Assembly: GCA_903907885.1 (NCBI GenBank)
Contig: CAIVPY010000457.1
Location: forward strand, 1-5,343
Direction: 5' to 3'
Origin: an uncultured Bacteroidota bacterium
GTDB taxonomy: Bacteria > Bacteroidota > Bacteroidia > UKL13-3
Length of the DNA: 5,343 nucleotides
Translations under genes and position numbers: made by a program
Part shown: in pieces, positions 1-5,160 of the stretch
How positions within the stretch are numbered: the stretch's first letter is position 1
Layout of the letters: every line of letters starts with the position of its first letter
The notes under the pieces: generated by a model
The model's database searches: none
The model's input: only the letters and a program-made list of their open reading frames with translations
What the model was told of the DNA's origin: nothing

Positions 1-615
1 GTAGAACCTTTCAAAATCAACGTAGGACTTGTCCATAATGTAATAGCTACCTTTTTAAATCAAAATTAAATATAGGATATTTACATCATGAATGGCAGCA
101 TTTGAAATATAAATAAAATCGGGTATTGATGTTTTTAAATCTAGTAAAGTATGAATTTTAATAGCCGCTTTTGTAGTTCTAAAGTTGGTCTACCAAAATA
201 CTTCAAGGCACAAATCAACAGTTGTGTAGTCCAATGCGAATATGTCACCTTTAAAATCAACCTCTAATTAATTGTCGCCTTCATAAAGTATTTTAGCCTG
301 TTGAATTAACTTAAGACCAAAATCCTATAAAATATGCCAATCTCTGTTTTCTTTTGCTCTCGATAATGATGAAATATTTACTAACTTTCCAATACCAAGG
401 TGATACAATTTATCAGCATTTAATAACAGACAAAGCATAACTTCACTCATGTTTTCTCTATGCTTTCACTGACCAAAGGCTATACAATGAAATTGTTTTC
501 AACATATATAGTTTTTAACTTTATAATTGCCGTTAAATATATTTACACTTTGACGAAAGGCAAAGTGGGAAGCAAATTCCATAATTTGTAAAAAGACTAT
601 TTTACCAGAACTTAT
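1..615 (-). pseudogene. Decayed IS4-family transposase (DUF4372-type N-terminus plus DDE domain), cut by the window edge
   Basis: Reading the minus strand from 615 down to 1 in one unbroken frame gives a recognisable Bacteroidota IS4-family transposase. Readable landmarks in order are SGKIVFLQIMEF near the N-terminus, a degraded REN block (normally RES), KLYHLGI, ENRDWHI, the first catalytic-Asp block ALDYTTVDLCL (normally ALDSTTIDLCL), KIHTLLDL, HDVNIL and the second-Asp block IMDKSYVDFERFY (normally IMDRGYxDFxRL). The C-terminal Glu region lies beyond the left edge. The frame is broken by six stops, at 499-501, 466-468, 325-327, 268-270, 190-192 and 55-57, and the expected ATG is ATA at 613-615. 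No indel is needed to follow the homology, so decay has been by substitution. The product cannot be active. Family assignment comes from remembered family motifs, not from a search. Confidence 0.88.
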
Positions 616-789
616 AATCAGTGATTTGAGCAAAGGAAGTAATAAATAAATTTTAATCGTTTCCGAACTAAAATCGTCTGAAACAATAGAACATCAAGGG
701 TTTCAAAGAACTAAAACTAAAAAAACGCAACGCTAGTGAGTTAGTTTCTATTAATACTGCAATGGGTTGAAGATATTTCAATTAAAAAT
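616..789. other. Intergenic stretch, probable upstream end of the dead insertion sequence
   Basis: No gene is visible. The part next to 615 should be the leader of the transposase relic, and the element's outer end should lie somewhere in this interval. The only candidate end sequence is the CTCACTAGCGT string on the minus strand at 730-740. No hairpin with a T-tract follows the stop codon of the neighbouring minus-strand gene, whose stop is at 790-792. Confidence 0.4.
730..743 (-). repeat. Possible insertion-sequence terminal repeat (left copy)
   Basis: Read on the minus strand this is TAACTCACTAGCGT, matching TAGCTCATTAGCGT at 1756-1769 on the plus strand at 12 of 14 positions in inverted orientation. 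It lies about 115 bases upstream of the relic transposase start, a plausible place for the element's end. A match of this length can arise by chance in a window this size, so the call is tentative. Confidence 0.25.
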
Positions 790-1227
790 TTACTTATCTC
801 TTGAGTCTTGAAACTCTTTATTTAATCTTTTCACTTCTTGGTGGTATTGGGTTTTAAACAGCATCCATTTGATATTTCCATCTGCTTTGTAATTATATAC
901 TCGTTCTTTCAATTCCATATTGCTTTTTTCGAGTTGCGCCACACGTTCATTGTATTTTTCGTTTATTTCTTTCTTGGCATCAGCTTTCTTAGCTTTCAAA
1001 GCGGCTATCTTGGTTTCGTTATAGGAGATGATGTTGTCTGCATCTTTTTTAAACTGTTGGTACTCTCTAGCAGAATCTTTTTTTGCATCTGCTAAATCCT
1101 GCTTGGCATCCTTCAATTCTTCCCTGGCATGACTTACTTTTTTGTTAGGTACTTGTGCGCTAACTCTTAAAATACTACCTGTCATCAATACACCAATGGC
1201 AAGGCATACAATGGTTTTTTTACTCAT
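790..1227 (-). CDS. Small secreted or periplasmic coiled-coil protein, function unknown
   Basis: This encodes 145 residues. The N-terminus (MSKKTIVCLAIGVLMTGSIL, then RVSAQ) looks like a Sec signal peptide, with likely cleavage after VSA at residue 24. There is no lipobox: Cys8 is preceded by Ile-Val. The mature part is almost wholly charged alpha-helix, rich in Lys, Glu, Asp and Ala, with repeated AK/DAK spacing typical of a long coiled coil (about residues 33-115), then an aromatic-containing tail with KWMLFKTQYHQEV. Similar short Lys/Glu-rich exported proteins with a KxDGNxKWxxFK-like block are, from memory, common in Bacteroidota and sometimes labelled stress-response-like; no biochemical role is established. 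The start is supported by the signal peptide and by a TAAATTTG element at 1256-1263. The upstream sequence is A-rich without a Shine-Dalgarno motif. The gene appears monocistronic: a terminator lies between it and the OmpA fragment. Confidence 0.85.
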   Translation of the reverse strand: MSKKTIVCLAIGVLMTGSILRVSAQVPNKKVSHAREELKDAKQDLADAKKDSAREYQQFKKDADNIISYNETKIAALKAKKADAKKEINEKYNERVAQLEKSNMELKERVYNYKADGNIKWMLFKTQYHQEVKRLNKEFQDSRDK

Positions 1228-1255
1228 GATTTTTTGTTTTTACGTTTATGAAATT

Positions 1256-1263
1256 CAAATTTA
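1256..1263 (-). promoter_or_regulatory. Candidate Bacteroidota -7 promoter element
   Basis: The minus strand reads TAAATTTG, a full match to the Bacteroidota TAnnTTTG consensus, starting about 36 bases upstream of the coiled-coil gene's ATG (1225-1227). That would give a leader of roughly 20-25 bases. No clear TTG is found at the -33 position, so only half of the promoter is supported. Confidence 0.45.
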
Positions 1264-1326
1264 AGTGTGTCTAACTCCTAATACATTACATAATAACTGA
1301 AATACCTTATATCATTTTTGCTTCAC

Positions 1327-1360
1327 AAAAATAGCCTCAGAATCTCTTCTGAAGCTATTT
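1327..1360 (-). terminator. Rho-independent terminator of the OmpA-domain gene
   Basis: On the minus strand a 14-base-pair stem (1329-1342 with 1347-1360) closes a GAGA tetraloop, with one T-G wobble pair, and runs into a T-rich stretch at 1331-1327. It begins about 30 bases after the stop codon at 1391. It separates this gene from the coiled-coil gene. The run of T residues is short, so strength is uncertain. Confidence 0.75.
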
Positions 1361-1390
1361 CTCATTATATACACAAACCTTTGAAAGTTT

Positions 1391-1711
1391 CTACTGTAAA
1401 AATTCTACTTTAAACTCAACCCTACGGTTGCGTGTTCTTCCTTTTTCTGATTTGTTGGTATCCACAGGAACTGTTTCGCCATAACCAGTTTCTGTTACTC
1501 TCATTGGATCAACACCATGTGTGATAAGGTAATTGGCAACAGACGATGATCTATCTTGAGAAAGGGTCATATTCATCCCATCTTCTCCCACATCATCCGT
1601 ATGTCCACCTATCATTAATTTATAACTTGGGTTGTTTTTCATTACTTTTACAATGGCATTCAATATAGGGAATGATAAAGGTTTGATAATGGCTTTGGTG
1701 GCGATAATCAT
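1391..1711 (-). pseudogene. OmpA-like C-terminal peptidoglycan-binding domain, 5'-truncated gene remnant
   Basis: The 106 residues are almost exactly one OmpA/MotB-type domain. Visible are KAIIKPLSFPILNAIVKVM (residues 6-24), the GGHTDDVG loop (35-42), LSQDRSSSVANYL (50-62), GYGETVPVDTN (76-86) and the C-terminal GRTRNRRVEFKVE (91-103). Asp39 in GHTD and Arg54 in LSxxR, which bind the diaminopimelate of peptidoglycan in characterised OmpA proteins, are both kept. The first beta strand of the domain is cut short, and there is no signal peptide, lipobox, beta-barrel or linker. The first ATG is preceded three codons upstream by an in-frame TAA (1718-1720). As written the product would stay in the cytoplasm away from its ligand, so I interpret it as the surviving 3' end of a longer outer-membrane gene. 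It has no internal stops and keeps a terminator (1327-1360), so truncation may be fairly recent. A functional small cytoplasmic protein cannot be excluded. Confidence 0.75.
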
Positions 1712-1755
1712 GATGACTTAGAAGAAAGCAAAGACTAGGAAAATAGAATATTGTT

Positions 1756-1769
1756 TAGCTCATTAGCGT
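1756..1769 (+). repeat. Possible insertion-sequence terminal repeat (right copy)
   Basis: TAGCTCATTAGCGT is inverted relative to the match at 730-743. It lies about 45 bases upstream of the point where OmpA homology begins, so a past insertion or excision here could explain the truncation. No transposase or second end is seen to the right. The inference rests on this one short match. Confidence 0.22.
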
Positions 1770-1797
1770 CCCAAAACTAAAAGTAAAATTATGCGCG

Positions 1798-1898
1798 CAC
1801 TAGTGCTGAAAGAAAACCAAGCTTGGCTAAGCCACCACACTTGGTGCGAAAGGAATTCTTTTCAGGGTATTTTTCTAGCACTTGGTGCGGAAAGAAAA
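1798..1898. repeat. Three degenerate direct repeats, 40-41 base spacing
   Basis: Units start at 1798 (CACTAGTGCTGAAAGAAAA), 1838 (CACTTGGTGCGAAAGGAAT) and 1879 (CACTTGGTGCGGAAAGAAAA). Only about the first 19 bases of each period are conserved. Each unit opens with a small dyad (CACTAGTG, or CAC-TTG-GTG). A perfect palindrome CCAAGCTTGG lies between units 1 and 2 at 1817-1826. This may be a multi-site protein-binding region or a remnant of a dispersed repeat; the sequence does not decide. Confidence 0.6.
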
Positions 1899-2105
1899 AT
1901 TACACTTTACACCTAAAAAAATACTGGATTATTGATATGTTTGTGATGGGAAAATTAGATTTTATTGCACAAGTAGTCTAAGCTGCATCATTATAATAAT
2001 ATTGCATCAGCTAAACTTAGTTACATATTTACACGAGTTTTCTGCAACTATATAATCTACAGTACTTTTATGAAATCATAAATCAATTTTGATTAGCCAA
2101 ACCAA

Positions 2106-3656
2106 ATGAAAAGAACCATAAAGTATTACCGCTTAATTTGGCTAAAACATGACTTGCCTGCAGGACTTTCGGTTTTTCTTGTGGCACTGCCACTTTGTTT
2201 GGGAATTGCTTTGGCATCGGGCGCTCCAATCTATGCAGGACTTTTATCGGGCATTATTGGTGGGTTGGTGGTTTCACTTGTTAGTGGTTCATCTCTTGCA
2301 GTTTCTGGACCTGCAGCAGGTTTAACCACTTTGGTTGCAGCGTCCATCATCTCTCTTGGCGACTATAAAGTTTTTCTGCTTGCAGTAATAATTGCAGGTT
2401 TATTTCAACTTACATTAGGGCTATTAAAACTTGGGGCTATTGCTAATTACTTTCCTTCATCGATTATTAAAGGAATGTTGGCTTCAATTGGAATTATTCT
2501 TATTTCAAAACAAATACCTTTGGCTTTAGGCTATGATCAACCCGATTTTTGGACCAGTGGTTTTATCAATCTTTTTTCGCCTGAAAACTTTCTTGGCAAC
2601 ATTCACGATTTTAATCACCATATTACTCGTGGTGCCATACTAATTACAGTTGTTTCGCTAGTAATTCTAATGATACTTCAACAACCATTTGCTAAAAAAC
2701 TAAAGGTTATTCCAGCACCACTTTTAGTGGTTGTAATTAGCATCATTACAAATATTATTTTCACCAATGCTGCTTCTAATTTTTCATTGAAACAAACCCA
2801 ATTAGTAAATATTCCTTCTAATATTTTCGCGAGTATTACATTCCCTGATTTCTCAAAATTATTTTCAACTTCAGAAATTTGGAAAGACGGATTGATTATT
2901 GGTTTGCTTGCTACCTTAGAAACTTTACTGAGCATTGAAGCAGTTGATAAATTAGACAAAGCAAATCGCATTACACCTGTTAATCGTGAACTCGTTGCAC
3001 AAGGAATTGGGAATATGACCTGTGGACTTTTAGGAGCTATACCGTTAACAGCCGTGGTGGTAAGAGGAGCTGCCAATATAGATGCTGGAGGACGAACAAA
3101 ACTTGCAGCTTTTACCCATGGTCTTTTTCTTTTGTTGGCAGTATTGCTTGTTCCGTTTTTATTGAACAAAATTCCATATGCATCGCTTGCAGCAATACTT
3201 CTTGTAACAGGTTATAACCTCACAAAACCAAGGTTATTTAAGAATATGTTTAGTTTAGGCTGGAAACAATTTATTCCTTTTCTTATTACCATTCTTGTCA
3301 TACTCTCAACCGACTTGCTGATTGGAGTTTGCATTGGACTTATTATTTCTGTTTATTTTATCATTCAAAACAATTTCAAAGCAGAGTATAAAATTACCAA
3401 ATCAACTCACCTTGAAATTGAAACAAATTATATAAAACTCAACAGCAATGTTACCTTCTTGAATAAAGTAAAACTACGTAAAGCATTAGACGAAATTCCT
3501 GAATACAGCATTTTAACAATTGATGGCAGCGAATGTAATTTCATTGACTACGATATTTTAGAAATAATAAGTGAGTATCACAACAAAGCTCATTACAGAC
3601 ATATTGAATTACATTTAAAAGGAATAAAGAAAGTAAACATAACTGCAGTACATTAA
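2106..3656 (+). CDS. SulP (SLC26)-family inorganic anion transporter with C-terminal STAS domain
   Basis: This 516-residue inner-membrane protein carries an inorganic anion such as sulfate or bicarbonate; the sequence does not say which. Residues 1-420 form the multi-span transport domain. Family signatures include GAPIYAGLLSG (39-49), SGPAAG in the third membrane segment (67-72), LATLETLLSIEAVDKL (268-283), and NRELVAQGIGNM followed by RGAANIDAGGRT (293-331), which cover the regions forming the anion site. Residues about 438-516 form a short STAS domain with TIDGSECNFIDYDILEII at 471-488. The usual STAS DSSG is replaced by DYD, so the phosphorylatable Ser is absent. Length is normal for compact Bacteroidota members. 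The ATG lies directly before the typical KYYRLIWLKHDLPAGLSVF start; the upstream sequence is A-rich without a Shine-Dalgarno motif. Bacteroidota SulP genes often sit next to a carbonic anhydrase, suggesting bicarbonate uptake, but none is present in the 690 bases downstream. No terminator follows directly. Confidence 0.95.
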   Translation: MKRTIKYYRLIWLKHDLPAGLSVFLVALPLCLGIALASGAPIYAGLLSGIIGGLVVSLVSGSSLAVSGPAAGLTTLVAASIISLGDYKVFLLAVIIAGLFQLTLGLLKLGAIANYFPSSIIKGMLASIGIILISKQIPLALGYDQPDFWTSGFINLFSPENFLGNIHDFNHHITRGAILITVVSLVILMILQQPFAKKLKVIPAPLLVVVISIITNIIFTNAASNFSLKQTQLVNIPSNIFASITFPDFSKLFSTSEIWKDGLIIGLLATLETLLSIEAVDKLDKANRITPVNRELVAQGIGNMTCGLLGAIPLTAVVVRGAANIDAGGRTKLAAFTHGLFLLLAVLLVPFLLNKIPYASLAAILLVTGYNLTKPRLFKNMFSLGWKQFIPFLITILVILSTDLLIGVCIGLIISVYFIIQNNFKAEYKITKSTHLEIETNYIKLNSNVTFLNKVKLRKALDEIPEYSILTIDGSECNFIDYDILEIISEYHNKAHYRHIELHLKGIKKVNITAVH

Positions 3657-3705
3657 CAAATGAGAAAGGCTATAAATTATTATATTCTATTTCAAGAGTG
3701 TCAGT

Positions 3706-3912
3706 ACCTTTTGGTCAATGCAAAAGTTAGAGAAGGAAAAAGCATTTTGATTTTCAAGGTGCCGAATGGCCGTTGAGCGGAGTCGAAACGCCATTTCGGC
3801 TTAGCTCAATGATCGTTTCGACTCAAATAGATTCCTCTTTGCCGCAATAAATCTTTTGCCACTGTAAATGCAATGAAGTGAAGCATCTATTAGTATATCA
3901 TTTTTACATCGC
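3706..3912 (+). repeat. Composite intergenic repeat, copy A
   Basis: Conserved blocks shared with copy B are a head at 3706-3748 (CTTTTGGTCAATGCAAA followed by TTAGAGAA and AAAAAGCATTTT), a joint at 3749-3763 (GATTTTCAAGGTGCC) and a tail at 3824-3912 (CAAATAGATTC, TTGCCGC, AATGCAATG, GCATCT, ATATCAT). The centre, 3764-3823, differs from copy B and holds a REP-like hairpin. The head contains a small inverted repeat, CTTTTG and CAAAAG with a seven-base loop. It begins about 50 bases after the SulP stop codon. Confidence 0.8.
3761..3826. repeat. REP-like palindromic element with competing hairpins
   Basis: Three pairings are visible. GCCGAATGGC (3761-3770) pairs with GCCATTTCGGC (3790-3800) with one bulged base. 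GAGTCGAAACG (3780-3790) pairs perfectly with CGTTTCGACTC (3814-3824). TTGAGC (3773-3778) pairs perfectly with GCTCAA (3804-3809). They overlap or cross, so they cannot all form as a simple stem. Motifs like TTGAGCGGAGTCGAAACG are, from memory, dispersed between genes in many Bacteroidota genomes. Confidence 0.75.
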
Positions 3913-3952
3913 AAAGCCAAGATAAATGTTTGTTAGAATGCGAGCGCAGGGC

Positions 3953-4006
3953 AGACAAAATAGCGAGCCTACATCAAGGTTTGCGCGCAGAAGCTTTATT
4001 TTGTCT
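3953..4006. repeat. Ten-base perfect inverted repeat forming a long hairpin
   Basis: AGACAAAATA at 3953-3962 is the exact reverse complement of TATTTTGTCT at 3997-4006, with 34 bases between. The loop contains GCGCGC and is GC-richer than its surroundings, as is GCGAGCGCAGGGC just before the left arm. It lies between the two composite repeats and belongs to neither. It could be a transcription stop or another dispersed repeat; no long T-tract follows either arm. Confidence 0.6.
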
Positions 4007-4016
4007 AGACTTTTGT

Positions 4017-4227
4017 AACTTTTGGTCAATGCAAATTTAGAGAAAGAAAAAGCATTTTTTACACTTCAAAACACGAAAAATAAACAAAAGTGTTTCGATT
4101 TTAAAGGTGCTACCAGCCCAACACCCTTCGACCCTGCTCAGAGTGACAGCCACAAATAGATTCATCCTTGCCGCTGAAAATGCAATGTAGTGAGACATCT
4201 TTTAGCATATCATCTTTAAATTCACAC
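4017..4227 (+). repeat. Composite intergenic repeat, copy B
   Basis: This has the same block order as copy A: head at 4017-4058, joint at 4097-4111 (GATTTTAAAGGTGCT) and tail at 4153-4227. Two differences stand out. About 38 extra bases (4059-4096) lie between head and joint and contain their own inverted repeats (AAACAC at 4069-4074 with GTGTTT at 4090-4095, and ACACTT at 4061-4066 with AAGTGT at 4088-4093). The centre (4112-4152) is unrelated in length and carries a single REP-like motif. A one-base difference in the head (GCAAATTTAG against GCAAAAGTTAG) argues against a conserved reading frame. Confidence 0.8.
4126..4148 (+). repeat. REP-like motif, single copy
   Basis: TTCGACCCTGCTCA at 4127-4140 matches the reverse complement of 3774-3787 (TTCGACTCCGCTCA) at 12 of 14 bases, so both composite repeats carry the same motif in opposite orientation. 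The extended form with trailing GAGTGACA is the kind often seen dispersed in Bacteroidota intergenic DNA. It has no clear partner arm here. Confidence 0.6.
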
Positions 4228-4278
4228 ATTTTCAAATTCTCAAATTAACCTCTTCTATGAGAAGGCAAATGATGAAAC

Positions 4279-4308
4279 AAAAAAAGCCCCCGAGTTTCCT
4301 CGAAGGCT
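4279..4308 (-). terminator. Strong Rho-independent terminator of the 251-residue protein gene
   Basis: On the minus strand AGCCTTCGAG and CTCGGGGGCT (two T-G wobbles) form a ten-base-pair stem closed by a GAAA tetraloop, followed by seven T residues (4285-4279). It lies about 40 bases after the stop codon at 4348-4350. This is the clearest regulatory signal in the window and marks the end of that transcript. Confidence 0.93.
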
Positions 4309-4347
4309 AGATTTTCATTGAAGTTAAGGTTAAACTTTATTCTCACA

Positions 4348-5103
4348 TTATCTCTGCGACACATCAAGCAGGCTAAAAGAATTATAGGTATTGCTTTGAA
4401 TACTGTAATTTGTTCCATTCATCACTTGGTAAAAATCGAGCAGCATACCTATACACAAAATACCACTTCCCGAAATTTGAACACTAGGTGTAAAACTGTA
4501 TGAGTTAACCGCAGATAAGACTTTTACACTCTCCACTTGGCTAGCACCCGTAAAATATGAACCATCGGCAAAATCAATACATGCCCAATGTACACTTATT
4601 TCACATACATTAGCACCATCAGGCCAATAAAGGTCTTTAGAAGGATTCAAATTATCCAATAAAACCTTTCCAGTTGTAGCATCACAAACGGGCACTTTAG
4701 CTAGCACCTTTTCGATAGGTGCCATGTCGTTAAAATGAAAACCCTTTAAGGCCTTTTGAGCAAACTCATTTTGCATAGCCATGGCCACATTTCTGTCACC
4801 CCTCACCGATGCACCATCATAGGTCAACAATTGTCGAAACACTTTTGTGAGCCTACTTGTGAGCCTATTGTCACTAGCCACATTAATCGGTTCTCTAAAT
4901 GCCTGTCGTAGCAGTTTGCCAGCACTTGCGGCATTTCCAAACTCCCGTCCATTTTCGCGTGTACGTGCAAATGCAGGATCACTAGCAATTCTTTCGGCAG
5001 AAATACCACCTTTTTGTCTCACAAGATTACCATCTTGTGTCTTGTAGAAGGTCAACTCATCCAGAGTTCCTTCAATCTTAATTAAGCTTTTTATCTTAGC
5101 CAT
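4348..5103 (-). CDS. Conserved Bacteroidota protein of unknown function, 251 residues
   Basis: The N-terminal third has a distinctive pattern: MAKIKSLIKIEGTLDELTFY (1-20), KTQDGNLVRQKGG (21-33), then SDPAFARTRENGREFGNAAS (41-60) and AGKLLRQAF. I recall this block from a family of uncharacterised Bacteroidota proteins with a conserved first half and a divergent C-terminal half. The C-terminal half (about 125-251) is beta-rich and low in charge, with SYSFTPSVQISGSGILCIGM (201-220). There is no signal peptide, transmembrane segment or catalytic motif. The small kxxG...vR motif followed by an arginine-rich helix resembles DUF6266-type proteins in layout, but I cannot show homology. I chose ATG at 5101-5103 because the family begins with MAKxK; the longer reading from a TTG at 5158-5160 would contain the promoter element at 5146-5153. 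The gene is monocistronic with its own terminator. No function is proposed. Confidence 0.85.
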   Translation of the reverse strand: MAKIKSLIKIEGTLDELTFYKTQDGNLVRQKGGISAERIASDPAFARTRENGREFGNAASAGKLLRQAFREPINVASDNRLTSRLTKVFRQLLTYDGASVRGDRNVAMAMQNEFAQKALKGFHFNDMAPIEKVLAKVPVCDATTGKVLLDNLNPSKDLYWPDGANVCEISVHWACIDFADGSYFTGASQVESVKVLSAVNSYSFTPSVQISGSGILCIGMLLDFYQVMNGTNYSIQSNTYNSFSLLDVSQR

Positions 5104-5145
5104 AATTTTAAATTTATTTAATGTATAACCCCATGCTATACGATA

Positions 5146-5153
5146 CAAATGTA
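5146..5153 (-). promoter_or_regulatory. Candidate Bacteroidota -7 promoter element
   Basis: The minus strand reads TACATTTG, a full TAnnTTTG match, with its near edge 43 bases upstream of the ATG at 5103, giving a leader of about 35 bases. The -33 region is a run of T without a clear TTG. Its position argues for the ATG at 5103 as the start. Confidence 0.5.
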
Positions 5154-5160
5154 GAACCAA

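Larger units (their letters stand above)
1712..2105. other. Gene-free intergenic stretch between the divergent OmpA remnant and the SulP gene
   Basis: No reading frame here resembles a protein on either strand. It holds a possible insertion-sequence end (1756-1769), the three-unit CACTTGGTGCGG-type repeat (1798-1898) and an AT-rich upstream region for the SulP gene. TATGTTTG at 1936-1943 and TACTTTTA at 2063-2070 resemble Bacteroidota -7 elements, but neither has a partner TTG at the right spacing, so no promoter is called. Confidence 0.6.

Noticed and set aside
1..615. Stop-codon reassignment as the cause of in-frame stops in the transposase
   Set aside because: TAA, TAG and TGA all occur in the frame, while neighbouring genes use TAA normally as their end; decay is the simpler reading.
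838..1095. Plus-strand open frame opposite the coiled-coil gene
   Set aside because: It is the antisense of a Lys/Glu-rich coiled coil, which reads as Phe-rich nonsense; there is no start context or family resemblance.
1978..2020. Imperfect dyad CTAAG-CTG ... CAG-CTTAG
   Set aside because: The arms are short, interrupted by unpaired bases, and lie in AT-rich DNA; chance is a sufficient explanation.
2084..2091. CAATTTTG as a -7 element for the SulP gene
   Set aside because: It misses the first consensus base and is too close to the start codon to leave a normal leader.
2678..3169. Minus-strand open frame inside the SulP gene
   Set aside because: It is antisense to a confidently assigned membrane protein, and the translation resembles nothing known.
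3660..3776. 38-codon open frame just after the SulP stop
   Set aside because: It runs into the composite repeat; copy B has a one-base difference that breaks the frame, and the end falls in the REP hairpin.
3706..4227. CRISPR array
   Set aside because: There are only two long imperfect copies, with no short regular repeat-spacer pattern and no cas genes.
4847..5047. Short open frames overlapping the 251-residue gene (also 4318-4503 plus and 4824-5009 minus)
   Set aside because: They are shadows of the conserved minus-strand gene or of its 3' end and terminator side; no independent support.
5104..5160. 19-residue N-terminal extension of the 251-residue protein from a TTG start
   Set aside because: It contains the TAnnTTTG promoter element and does not fit the family start MAKxK.
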